A DNA stretch of 16,059 bases. Origin: JBGSUZ01 sp043770095. Its GTDB lineage: Bacteria; Bacillota; Clostridia; Peptostreptococcales; Acidaminobacteraceae. How positions within the stretch are numbered: the first letter of the stretch is position 1; every line of letters begins with the position of its first letter. This document shows positions 6,303 through 12,813 of this stretch, piece after piece. The DNA lies in assembly GCA_043770095.1 (NCBI GenBank), contig JAYVIR010000069.1, forward strand, positions 1 through 16,059. Reading direction: 5' to 3'. The translations under genes and the position numbers were made by a program. The notes below the pieces were generated by a model, which saw only the letters and a list, made by a program, of their open reading frames with translations, ran no database searches and was not told the origin of the DNA.

Positions 6303-6920
6303 TTATAAATTCTTTTTCCAAATCATATGATGAATACCGTCACTCCAGTAATTTTTCAATATTTTTGTGGGTGCCCCCAACTGTTTTTCCCAGTAAGGTT
6401 GAGACTTTGTGTAGCCACAATCTAGATAAAAAGAGTGATAACCTTTTTTATTTAAAGCGGTCTTTATACCTTCTAAAAGTTGAACACCAATGCTTAGTCC
6501 TTGAAACTCTGGAAGAACAAAAACACTTGCCACTTCTGGTGAAAATGACGGATCTCCTATTTCATACCGCTCAAGATTTTCTGAAATTAATGAATTAGGT
6601 ACTGTCAAAGCAATTATTCCAACACATTTTCCGTCTAACTTGGTGACAGAGTCGTCTAACTTGGCGACAGAGTCGTCTAACTTGGCGACAGAGTCGTCGA
6701 TTTTGGCGAGAAGAAAGTAAGGCAATTTATTGGGTTCTTCATAAAAAGCCAGCAAAGCCTCTTCTTTTTCCTCAAGTTCACTCTGTAAGATCTCTTGAAA
6801 CGTCTCAAAAATACCTTCCCGGCGATATAAATCAAACAAAACGCTCTTAAACAAATCTTTAATTTCAATAAAATCTTCTCGAGATGGTTCAGAAATAGCA
6901 ACCATTAATTTTTTAGACAA
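6303..6920 (-). CDS. GNAT family N-acetyltransferase with an in-frame heptad repeat
   Basis: The product is 205 residues. The acetyl-CoA binding region is EVASVFVLPEFQGLSIG (about 129-145), matching the V.V.PE.Q(G)xxxG motif A of the GNAT fold, followed by a helix and YLDCGYTKSQPYWEKQLGA, which resembles motif B. The substrate is unknown. Residues 75-95 are three copies of DDSVAKL (the last is DDSVTKL), encoded by a 21-bp tandem repeat and placed between two predicted strands (PYFLLAKI and GKCVGIIALTV), so the repeat lengthens a loop. The start is TTG 6920, with GGAGG/AAGGG upstream; the first ATG (6905) has no ribosome site. The start overlaps the desaturase stop by eight bases, so the two are translationally coupled. 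Confidence 0.8.
   Translation of the reverse strand: MSKKLMVAISEPSREDFIEIKDLFKSVLFDLYRREGIFETFQEILQSELEEKEEALLAFYEEPNKLPYFLLAKIDDSVAKLDDSVAKLDDSVTKLDGKCVGIIALTVPNSLISENLERYEIGDPSFSPEVASVFVLPEFQGLSIGVQLLEGIKTALNKKGYHSFYLDCGYTKSQPYWEKQLGAPTKILKNYWSDGIHHMIWKKNL
6632..6694. repeat. 21-bp tandem repeat, three units plus partial fourth
   Basis: Units are 6632-6652, 6653-6673 and 6674-6694, each reading CGTCTAACTTGG(T/C)GACAGAG plus T. They differ by one base. A degenerate fourth copy runs 6695-6709. The unit is 7 codons, so copy-number change keeps the GNAT frame. Confidence 0.9.
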
Positions 6921-7950
6921 TTGAACCCTTCCTCCTTCTTCTTAGTTCTCCAAAGCCAATCATTTTCCCATTGACTTCGTCATACAATTCTAACAATGCC
7001 AACTTAAAACTGCCGAAAAATTGAATGGTATTCATGGGTTCAAGACCCTCAACTTCTCCAAAGCATTTTTTAAGATTGTAATTTGGAATTCTAGCGTTTA
7101 AATGATGGACATGATGATAACCAATGTGTCCTGTAAACCATTCTAACACGATTGGCAACTTAAAATAAGTACTGCCTTCTAAAGCCGCTTTGACGATATC
7201 CCACTGCTCATGATGTGCCCAGTAGACGTCTTCAAATTGGTGCTGAACAAAGAAAAGCCACACGCCAGCAGTTGCGGCAACAAATAAAATAGGGAGCTGA
7301 ATGGCAAAATACATCTGCCAACCAAATACTGCCCAAGTTATTAAAAAAGTAGCTAATAGACCAATATTGGTAATGGTTGAACTCACCCACTCTTCACGGC
7401 TTGTTTCTTTACGAGCAGGAACCCGATTCAATATGGCAAAAAGGACAACAGGTGCAATCACAAATAACACGATTGGGTTTCGATAGAGCCTATAAACAAG
7501 ACGCCCAAACTTACTGCGACTTGCATATTCCTCAACCGTCAAGGTCCAAACATCGCCCATACCCCTTCGATCAAGATCACCTACTGATCCATGGTGCATG
7601 TTGTGTTCATGTTGCCAAGTTCTATATGGGGTAAAGGTTAAAATGCCAAATAGGTGTCCCCAAAAGCTACACGCCCGCTTTGAGTGGAAGAAACTCAAAT
7701 GGGTACAATCATGGAATAAGATGAAAATTCTCACCATGAATAGACCACCAAAAACTGAAAGTGTGACTGCTCCAAGTATTTTTATCCACAAAGGCAAAGC
7801 TGATGTTAAAAGTATGCCGTCTATTACCCAAATTGCCAAATAGGGTAAGACTGAATTGATAATTTGTATAGATGATTTTCTTCTGTTGGGTAAGGCGTAT
7901 GGTTTAAGGCGTTGATTCCACTGAGCTTTATTTAACGGTTCTTTATTCAT
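6913..7950 (-). CDS. Membrane fatty acid desaturase
   Basis: The product is 345 residues, the size of Bacillus-type acyl-lipid desaturases. The three histidine boxes that bind the diiron centre are all present: HDCTH (80-84), HEHNMHH (114-120) and HHVHH (279-283), the last followed by LNARIPNY, a family hallmark. Hydrophobic segments at about 32-80, 155-175 and 193-235 fit the four-helix membrane core. The enzyme would introduce a double bond into membrane acyl chains using O2 and two electrons from ferredoxin or a similar donor; regiospecificity cannot be read from sequence. I chose ATG 7950, preceded by GTGAGG six bases away; ATG 7968 has no ribosome site. It has its own promoter with a Fur-like box and is coupled to the GNAT gene downstream. 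Confidence 0.92.
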   Translation of the reverse strand: MNKEPLNKAQWNQRLKPYALPNRRKSSIQIINSVLPYLAIWVIDGILLTSALPLWIKILGAVTLSVFGGLFMVRIFILFHDCTHLSFFHSKRACSFWGHLFGILTFTPYRTWQHEHNMHHGSVGDLDRRGMGDVWTLTVEEYASRSKFGRLVYRLYRNPIVLFVIAPVVLFAILNRVPARKETSREEWVSSTITNIGLLATFLITWAVFGWQMYFAIQLPILFVAATAGVWLFFVQHQFEDVYWAHHEQWDIVKAALEGSTYFKLPIVLEWFTGHIGYHHVHHLNARIPNYNLKKCFGEVEGLEPMNTIQFFGSFKLALLELYDEVNGKMIGFGELRRRRKGSIV

Positions 7951-7985
7951 AAGATACCTCACTTTCATGACTTAGTATTAGTAGC

Positions 7986-8005
7986 TGATACTGATTATCA
8001 TTATA
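7986..8005. promoter_or_regulatory. Fur-type operator over the desaturase -10
   Basis: The plus strand at 7986-8000 reads TGATACTGATTATCA. It differs at one base from the 7-1-7 Fur box TGATAATnATTATCA. Against the 19-base form GATAATGATAATCATTATC, positions 7987-8005 match at 16 of 19. It covers the -10 hexamer (8000-8005) and predicted start site, the expected position for repression. A related regulator (PerR, Zur) is possible; the TGATA/TATCA ends favour Fur. Confidence 0.6.
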
Positions 8006-8028
8006 CGCACTTGATTTAACTATGTAAA
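8000..8028 (-). promoter_or_regulatory. Sigma-A type promoter of the desaturase-GNAT operon
   Basis: On the minus strand TTTACA (8028-8023), a 17-base spacer and a perfect TATAAT (8005-8000). The start site would be near 7993, within the Fur-like box and about 43 bases before ATG 7950. Confidence 0.7.
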
Positions 8029-8124
8029 GGAAAGACTTCGTTAAAAAAATATTGAAATACTCTATCCAATAGGACTCATTTACCTTACAATTAAGACTGA
8101 CTATTGATCTCAAAAGGAGGCATC

Positions 8125-8877
8125 ATGAAAAAAAATAGCAATTTAATAAAAACTGGCATATTCCTCATATTTTTATCATTCCTGCTCCACGCGCTCCACT
8201 ATGCAATTTTTAGAGATTTAAAGCATATCTTCGTCTACTTGTTAGGTGATATTGCATTTATACCCCTAGAAATCTTTATTGTCACATTGGTAATCGACCA
8301 ATTGCTTGAAAAAAGAGAAAAACAAGATCGAATGAAAAAATTGAACATGCTTATAGGTCTTTTCTATCAAGAGGTTGGGCTACTTCTACTAAAAACATTT
8401 GCCCATACCGACCCACAAATTTCACAACTTAAAATGAAATGTCACGTTACCCACGACTGGCAAGACAGCGACTTTAGAAAATTAGAAAAGCAATTTAATC
8501 AAATGGATAAACATGTTGATGTTAACCAAGTTCATCTTGAAGACCTCAGACTTCTGCTTGGTGAGAATAAAACACTTATGATTAACTTGATTTCTAACCC
8601 CTCTTTGGTTGAGCACGAGACATTTAGCGAACTATTAATGGCCGTAAGCCATTTGCAAGACGAACTTCAGCTTAGAGAAAAAACGCGAAAAAAATACCCA
8701 GAGTATGACAATGCTGATCATCTAAAAGTCGATATTGAAAGGGTTTACGGACATTTACTCTTCCAGTGGCTTTATTATATTGAACATCTTAAAAGTGATT
8801 ACCCATTCCTCTTTGCGACAGCAATGGCGACGAATCCTTTTGAGACTTCAGATTTGCTTTTGAATGAAACAGTTTAA
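8125..8877 (+). CDS. Conserved two-helix membrane protein of unknown function
   Basis: The product is 250 residues. It starts with two membrane helices (about 9-29 and 35-60), then a charged, largely helical cytoplasmic region beginning QLLEKREKQDRMKKLN. Recognisable islands are NPSLVEHETFSELLMAVSHLQDEL (about 158-181) and, at the end, WLYYIEHLKSDYPFLFATA followed by TNPF. From memory these resemble an uncharacterised protein family found in anaerobic bacteria and methanogens, but I cannot name it, and I propose no function. I chose ATG 8125 because AAGGAGG lies just upstream; the in-frame ATG at 8104 precedes that ribosome site. It is a single gene divergent from the desaturase, with a bidirectional terminator shared with gntR downstream. 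Confidence 0.8.
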   Translation: MKKNSNLIKTGIFLIFLSFLLHALHYAIFRDLKHIFVYLLGDIAFIPLEIFIVTLVIDQLLEKREKQDRMKKLNMLIGLFYQEVGLLLLKTFAHTDPQISQLKMKCHVTHDWQDSDFRKLEKQFNQMDKHVDVNQVHLEDLRLLLGENKTLMINLISNPSLVEHETFSELLMAVSHLQDELQLREKTRKKYPEYDNADHLKVDIERVYGHLLFQWLYYIEHLKSDYPFLFATAMATNPFETSDLLLNETV

Positions 8878-8906
8878 ATAACCCCTACTGCATTTATCAA
8901 TAAATA

Positions 8907-8951
8907 AAAAGGCTGTCTCATACTGGAAAAACCAGCAAGGGACAGCCTTTT
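8907..8951. terminator. Bidirectional terminator between convergent genes
   Basis: AAAAGGCTGTC (8907-8917) pairs with GACAGCCTTTT (8941-8951); an inner CTGG/CCAG stem (8923-8926, 8932-8935) caps it. A and T runs on both sides allow termination of the rightward membrane-protein gene and the leftward gntR, whose stop is two bases away. Confidence 0.9.
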
Positions 8952-8952
8952 A

Positions 8953-9603
8953 CTACGACTTCGCATTAAAAAAATATTTAGACAACTGCTGAAGAAACTT
9001 TTCGGTATGATCTTCTGTAACACTTCGTGCCATCACTGCATCTTTATCTCTAACAGCCTCTGCCATTTCCTTTAGCGACTCATAAAACCAATCGTAATCG
9101 TCAAGAACATAATGGATATATTGTAAAAAACGAGCCGTTTTAAGGTTGAGTTCATCGAGTATTTCCATAAGAAGCGGATTGCCAGAAGCGCATCTGATGA
9201 TGTAGTGAAAACGCTGGTCGTCTTTGATGCAGTTTTTATAGTCTGCAACGATATCGTATGTTTTAAACCTTTCAAGAATTTCAAACAGTTCCGTAATTTG
9301 ATCTGGCGTTGCGCGCATTGCAGCTAGCTCTGCCGCTAGCGCCTCCAAATTCTTTTTAATTTCATAGGCGTGGCGTACAGAGGCAATATCAATTTGAGAG
9401 ACGTAAGTGCCCACTCGTGGACGAATTTCGACAAGCCCAATCTGTTCAAGTCTCAAAATAGCCTCTCTCACAGGCGTCCTGCTCACAGAAAATTCCTCAA
9501 TGAGTTTTTTCTCTGCAATCAAGTCTCCTGGTTGATATTCCATCTCAACAATGCGTCTTTTTAGTTCTGCAAATATGTCGGTGTACGCCAATATAGGTTC
9601 CAT
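8953..9603 (-). CDS. GntR family (FCD/FadR-type) transcriptional regulator
   Basis: The product is 216 residues, normal for the subfamily. Residues about 10-70 are the winged helix: GDLIAEKKLIEEFSVSRTPV followed by REAILRLEQIGLVEIRPRVG. Residues about 75-210 are the helical FCD ligand domain. Metal-ligand positions Asp129 and His133 (in DDQRFHYIIRCASGN) and His199 are present. By my alignment the third His, normally in an 'EH' pair before A183-V-R-D-K-D, is replaced by Leu177, so the ligand pocket may be altered. The gene lies 51 bases after porB with no terminator between, so it is probably both read through from the por promoter and able to control it. ATG 9603 follows AAGGATGG. Its effector is likely a small carboxylate, judging by the family. 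Confidence 0.9.
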   Translation of the reverse strand: MEPILAYTDIFAELKRRIVEMEYQPGDLIAEKKLIEEFSVSRTPVREAILRLEQIGLVEIRPRVGTYVSQIDIASVRHAYEIKKNLEALAAELAAMRATPDQITELFEILERFKTYDIVADYKNCIKDDQRFHYIIRCASGNPLLMEILDELNLKTARFLQYIHYVLDDYDWFYESLKEMAEAVRDKDAVMARSVTEDHTEKFLQQLSKYFFNAKS

Positions 9604-9630
9604 TTTTCCATCCTTTTGAATTCTAATTCT

Positions 9631-9644
9631 TTTGTCTTAACAAA
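9631..9644. promoter_or_regulatory. Candidate GntR operator between porB and gntR
   Basis: TTTGTCTTAACAAA has perfect 5-base arms around a 4-base centre. Its core TTGTCTTAACAA agrees with most positions of the general GntR consensus NyGTMTAKACNR. It lies 28 bases upstream of the gntR start codon, suggesting autoregulation. Short motif, so chance is possible. Confidence 0.4.
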
Positions 9645-9654
9645 TCATATTTTG

Positions 9655-10551
9655 CTATTTTTTATTCCAGTCCCTTCTCATCTTCGACCATTTTTTATCC
9701 CGATGATTGGAGAGAATTTCAATATCTTCTGCTTTTAAATGTTTAAACCGTCCTTGCTTACCCACATAGTCCTCAATCGGCGTAAATTCTTTAGGGTCTT
9801 TGTTTAATGTGAATTCCCCATTTTCATATTCCGCTAAGTACCAAAGACCACAGTCAACCGCTTCTTTGGCAAGTGAAATGGTAATCTCGCTCGTCGTGCC
9901 CCAGCCTGTTGGACATGGCGCCAAAATGTGAATGTAAGAAGTACCTTTTGTTTCCTTCGCTTTTTGCACTTTCATCATGTAGTCTTCTAAATAGCCAACG
10001 CTTGCCGTTGCCGCATACGCAATGTCATGTGCCGCTACGATTTCAAACATGTTTTTTTTCATCGTCACCGAGCCAGGCAAATGCTTTCCTGCAGGGGATG
10101 TGGTCGTTTTCGTGCCATAAGGCGTCAGTCCGCTCTTTTGAATGCCTGTGTTCATATAAGCTTCATTGTCATTGCAGAAATAAATAATTTGATCTCCGCG
10201 GTCGATAGCCCCTGAAAGCGCTTGAATGCCTATATCAGCAGTTCCACCATCGCCTGCAAAGCCTACTGAATGCGCGTCTTCTATGCCAAGTGCTTTTAGA
10301 CCAGCCGCAACGCCTGCCGCAACTGCGCCCGTTGACGCAAATGGCGTAATGATCGCATTGCTGACAAATGACATGTTAGGGTAAATAAAAGATACCGCCG
10401 ACATGCAACCTGCTGGCAAAGAAGCAAAGGTTCTTTCACCAAGAATCTTCATGGCAAGTCTTACCGCTAAGCTTTCGCCGCAACCGCCACAAGCTTTATG
10501 CCCATAAAACAATTCCTCGTTCGTCAAATTTTTGCCGTTTAATCTTTCCAT
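9655..10551 (-). CDS. porB: 2-oxoacid (probably pyruvate):ferredoxin oxidoreductase, beta subunit
   Basis: The product is 298 residues. The beta subunit binds thiamine diphosphate and a [4Fe-4S] cluster. The TPP motif starts at GFAGDGGTADIG (Gly100-Asp101-Gly102) and continues to NDNEAYMNTG about 28 residues later. Cluster cysteines are Cys21 and Cys24 (in KACGGCGES), Cys49 (PAGCMS) and Cys213 (APCPTGW), all conserved in the family. Together with alpha it decarboxylates the 2-oxoacid and makes acyl-CoA. The start ATG overlaps the porA stop by one base (TAATG), so translation is coupled. It is the last catalytic gene of the operon; gntR follows. Confidence 0.92.
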   Translation of the reverse strand: MERLNGKNLTNEELFYGHKACGGCGESLAVRLAMKILGERTFASLPAGCMSAVSFIYPNMSFVSNAIITPFASTGAVAAGVAAGLKALGIEDAHSVGFAGDGGTADIGIQALSGAIDRGDQIIYFCNDNEAYMNTGIQKSGLTPYGTKTTTSPAGKHLPGSVTMKKNMFEIVAAHDIAYAATASVGYLEDYMMKVQKAKETKGTSYIHILAPCPTGWGTTSEITISLAKEAVDCGLWYLAEYENGEFTLNKDPKEFTPIEDYVGKQGRFKHLKAEDIEILSNHRDKKWSKMRRDWNKK

Positions 10552-11732
10552 TAGATTTCACACCTCACATTCATATACTGGACTCTGTCCTGTTTTTCAC
10601 CTTTTGCAGATGAAAGCATGGCAACGAACATCTCACGAATATTGTCCTTTGTCACGTCTCTGCCGCCTAAGCCGCAGATAAAGTTATGAACTTCTGGTGC
10701 AAAACCTTCTTGTAGAAGGGCTGAATTGACATTTGTAAAAATTGTGCCTTCGTATCCGAATGAAATATTTTTATCGACAATACCCACTACTTTAGCATTT
10801 TTAAGCGCTTTTGTCAGCTGTTTCGTTGGAAAAGGTCTGAGATATCTTAGCTTGATCAGGCCTACCAAATGCCCTTCTGAGCGCATTTGATCCACTACCA
10901 TCCTCGCTGTTCCAGTGATGCTTCCTGTTGTAACGAGCAGCACCTGAGCATCTTCAGAGCAGTAACCTTCAAGCAAGCCGCCATAAGTTCTTCCAAAGGC
11001 TTCGCCAAAGGACTTATCGATGGCTTCAATCACGCCTATAGAGGCATTTAAATCTTCGTGCTGCTTGATTTTAAATTCCATATTGAAATTGTTCCCTGCC
11101 GAGATGCAAAGACTTCTCGGGTGTTCAAGGCTCATAATATTCTCCGTTAGTTGGATCGGCGGCAAGTAAGCATCTACCTCTTCTTGAGTAGGTACTTCTA
11201 CCACTTCATAAGTATGTGTCAGGACAAATCCATCGAGATTGACCATGAATGGGGCTAACACTTCTTTGTCCTCTGCAATTCGGTAAGCTTGAATCATCAT
11301 GTCGAGCGCTTCTTGAGCGTCTTCAACGTAGACTTGAATCCAACCTGAATTCAGAAGGAACATGGAGTCCATTTGGTCTCCGTAAATATTCCAAGGCGTT
11401 GCAAGCGCACGATTGGCATTCATCATGACAATTGGCATTCTCGCGCCGCTGGCATAAGGCAAACACTCTGCCATATAAAGCAGACCTTGAGAAGAGGTTG
11501 CCGTAAACGATCTAGCACCGACAGAACTCACGCCCATCGCCGCCGCAAGCGCGCTGTGCTCTGATTCAACATGCATGTAAATAGCATCTAACGAACCATC
11601 TTCCACAAATTCAGAAAGACGTTCTACTGCAATGGTTTGAGGGGTAATTGGATATGCTGAAATAACGTGTGGTCTTGCGAGTCTGACGCCCTCAGCAACA
11701 GCATCGTTGCCACACATAAATTTTCTACTCAT
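10551..11732 (-). CDS. porA: 2-oxoacid (probably pyruvate):ferredoxin oxidoreductase, alpha subunit
   Basis: The product is 393 residues, the usual size. It opens with CGNDAVAEGVRLA and the pyrimidine-binding YPITPQT (27-33), then ESEHSALAAAMGVSSVGAR and TATSSQGLLYMAE. The segment NANRALATPWNIYGDQMDSM (105-124) resembles the 'NRAL..P.NI..D..DSM' of pyruvate enzymes rather than the 'RGGPSTGLPT' type found in 2-oxoglutarate and many branched-chain enzymes, so pyruvate is the favoured substrate; 2-oxoisovalerate is not excluded. The later RYLRPFPTKQLTKAL region belongs to the C-terminal transketolase-like domain. ATG 11732 follows GGAGG by nine bases and overlaps porD by eight bases. Confidence 0.92.
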   Translation of the reverse strand: MSRKFMCGNDAVAEGVRLARPHVISAYPITPQTIAVERLSEFVEDGSLDAIYMHVESEHSALAAAMGVSSVGARSFTATSSQGLLYMAECLPYASGARMPIVMMNANRALATPWNIYGDQMDSMFLLNSGWIQVYVEDAQEALDMMIQAYRIAEDKEVLAPFMVNLDGFVLTHTYEVVEVPTQEEVDAYLPPIQLTENIMSLEHPRSLCISAGNNFNMEFKIKQHEDLNASIGVIEAIDKSFGEAFGRTYGGLLEGYCSEDAQVLLVTTGSITGTARMVVDQMRSEGHLVGLIKLRYLRPFPTKQLTKALKNAKVVGIVDKNISFGYEGTIFTNVNSALLQEGFAPEVHNFICGLGGRDVTKDNIREMFVAMLSSAKGEKQDRVQYMNVRCEI

Positions 11733-12033
11733 GGCAGTCTGCCTCCTTTACCATATCAATGGCTTTGAGTTTGCACTCATAGGCACACACGCCGCAGCCT
11801 TTGCAAAAATCATAGTCTATGGCTAACTGCTTGCCAGATTTGTCGATGACCCCATCTGGGCAGACTAAAAAACATCTCATGCAATTGACGCATTTTTCTT
11901 GGTTAATGACAGGGCGGTATGTTCTCCACCCCGAATTGATGCTGGTTATATGATTGCTGTCGCAAGTAGCGCCAATGGGATAAGCGCTAACCGAAACAGG
12001 TTCTTGCCACTCTTTCATTTTAGGTTTATTCAC
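11725..12033 (-). CDS. porD: Por delta subunit, 2x[4Fe-4S] ferredoxin-like
   Basis: The product is 102 residues. It carries two ferredoxin motifs: Cys48, 51, 54, 58 (CVNCMRCFLVCP) and Cys77, 80, 83, 87 (CKGCGVCAYEC). It passes electrons from the TPP/cluster site of the beta subunit to external ferredoxin. The first 40 residues form the usual delta-subunit extension, including the WRTYRPVI segment that precedes the first motif. The start is GTG 12033, preceded by GGAGAG eight bases upstream; it overlaps the end of porG by eight bases, and its own end overlaps porA by eight bases. Confidence 0.93.
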   Translation of the reverse strand: MNKPKMKEWQEPVSVSAYPIGATCDSNHITSINSGWRTYRPVINQEKCVNCMRCFLVCPDGVIDKSGKQLAIDYDFCKGCGVCAYECKLKAIDMVKEADCHE

Positions 12034-12577
12034 GATGATAGCTCTCCTTTACCAATTGGTAGGCACTCTCAAATAAATTTACATTTTTAGCCGCAATTTT
12101 AGGGTTCATCGAGTCTCTGATTGCATCTTTGCAGTGGTCAGTTTCGACCATTCCTGAGATTGCAACGAGCGCGCCCATCATTGCCGTATTGGTGATTGGA
12201 AGATTCAAATGGTCAAGCGCCAGTTGAGTAGCGTCAATGCCAACGACTGAATACGACGTTTCACTTTGGTATTTTTCAGGTGTTTTGGTGTTGATGATAA
12301 TGACTGAATCTGATTTTAACCCTTGAGAAATATCCGCTCCCCAAAGTGTTTCGTCTAAAACGACAACGTAGTTACAAGTATCGAGTTCGCTACGGTCTGT
12401 AATTTTAAAGTCGCTTATGCGGGTAAATCCTAAAACTGGTGCGCCTCTGCGCTCTGGACCAAATGACGGAAAGGCTTGAGAATATTTTCCGCCGTAAACT
12501 GATGTTGCGAGTCCAAGTAGCCTAGCTGCTGTAAAGCTGCCTTGACCGCCTCGGCCGTGCCATCTGACTTCAATCAT
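12026..12577 (-). CDS. porG: Por gamma subunit
   Basis: The product is 183 residues. The N-terminus MIEVRWHGRGGQG followed by AARLLG is diagnostic of the gamma subunit, whose fold is implicated in CoA binding. SFGPERRGAPV (38-48) and the VVVLDETLW segment are also family hallmarks. I chose ATG 12577, with GAGGG six bases upstream; the ATG at 12583 directly abuts that ribosome site and cannot use it. It is the first gene of the porG-D-A-B-gntR series, the gene order known for four-subunit Por enzymes. Confidence 0.92.
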   Translation of the reverse strand: MIEVRWHGRGGQGSFTAARLLGLATSVYGGKYSQAFPSFGPERRGAPVLGFTRISDFKITDRSELDTCNYVVVLDETLWGADISQGLKSDSVIIINTKTPEKYQSETSYSVVGIDATQLALDHLNLPITNTAMMGALVAISGMVETDHCKDAIRDSMNPKIAAKNVNLFESAYQLVKESYHRE

Positions 12578-12654
12578 GTTCATCCCTCTTTCATATTCGC
12601 TGTATTAGAGTACTACTTCCATTTGGAGACTGGTGGGCAAACCAATCCGCGTTG

Positions 12655-12690
12655 ATATTTAGCTGATATATCAGCTGTATATCTAAATAT
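12655..12690. promoter_or_regulatory. Palindromic operator in the por leader
   Basis: AGCTGATATATCAGCT (12661-12676) is a perfect 16-bp palindrome, 11 bases downstream of the por -10. An overlapping inverted repeat, ATATTTAG (12655-12662) / CTAAATAT (12683-12690), extends over the -10. A further imperfect repeat, GACTGGT (12628-12634) / ACCAATC (12641-12647), lies downstream. This is a likely repressor site; the linked GntR protein is the obvious candidate. Confidence 0.5.
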
Positions 12691-12715
12691 TACGTTACTC
12701 TAATTCCAAAGTCAA
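12687..12715 (-). promoter_or_regulatory. Promoter of the por operon
   Basis: On the minus strand TTGACT (12715-12710), a 17-base spacer and TAATAT (12692-12687). The -35 is one base from consensus. The start site would be near 12680, leaving a leader of roughly 100 bases. Confidence 0.55.
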
Positions 12716-12729
12716 TAGTCTTGTTCTAA

Positions 12730-12782
12730 AATCAATACAAAACCCCTGTTCTAATTTTAAGAACAGGGGTTTTGTATTGATT
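12730..12782 (-). terminator. Long hairpin terminator after yaaA
   Basis: Positions 12730-12752 and 12760-12782 form a perfect 23-bp stem with a 7-base loop. The G+C-rich part is CCCCTGTTC/GAACAGGGG, followed on the minus strand by TTTTG and a further T-rich stretch. It sits about 30 bases past the yaaA stop and just upstream of the por promoter, insulating the operon. Confidence 0.8.
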
Positions 12783-12813
12783 AATGAGAAATCTAGTGGA
12801 CGATTCTATTGTT

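Noticed and set aside
6632..6709. CRISPR-like repeat
   Set aside because: The units are directly adjacent with no spacers, and they keep a reading frame, so it is a coding minisatellite.
6677..6901. 74-codon leftward frame inside the GNAT gene
   Set aside because: It lies within the GNAT coding region in another frame, its product has no recognisable features, and it lacks a ribosome site.
7377..7843. Rightward open frames opposite the desaturase
   Set aside because: The desaturase is supported by three histidine boxes and a promoter; the opposite frames have no motif or start signal.
9909..10215. Rightward open frames opposite porB
   Set aside because: They are antisense shadows of a strongly conserved gene, with Cys/His/Ser-rich products typical of such shadows and no ribosome site.
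10551..11732. 2-oxoglutarate or 2-oxoisovalerate oxidoreductase alpha subunit
   Set aside because: Not fully excluded, but the NRAL..PWNI..DQ.DSM segment and the separate four-subunit layout favour the pyruvate enzyme.
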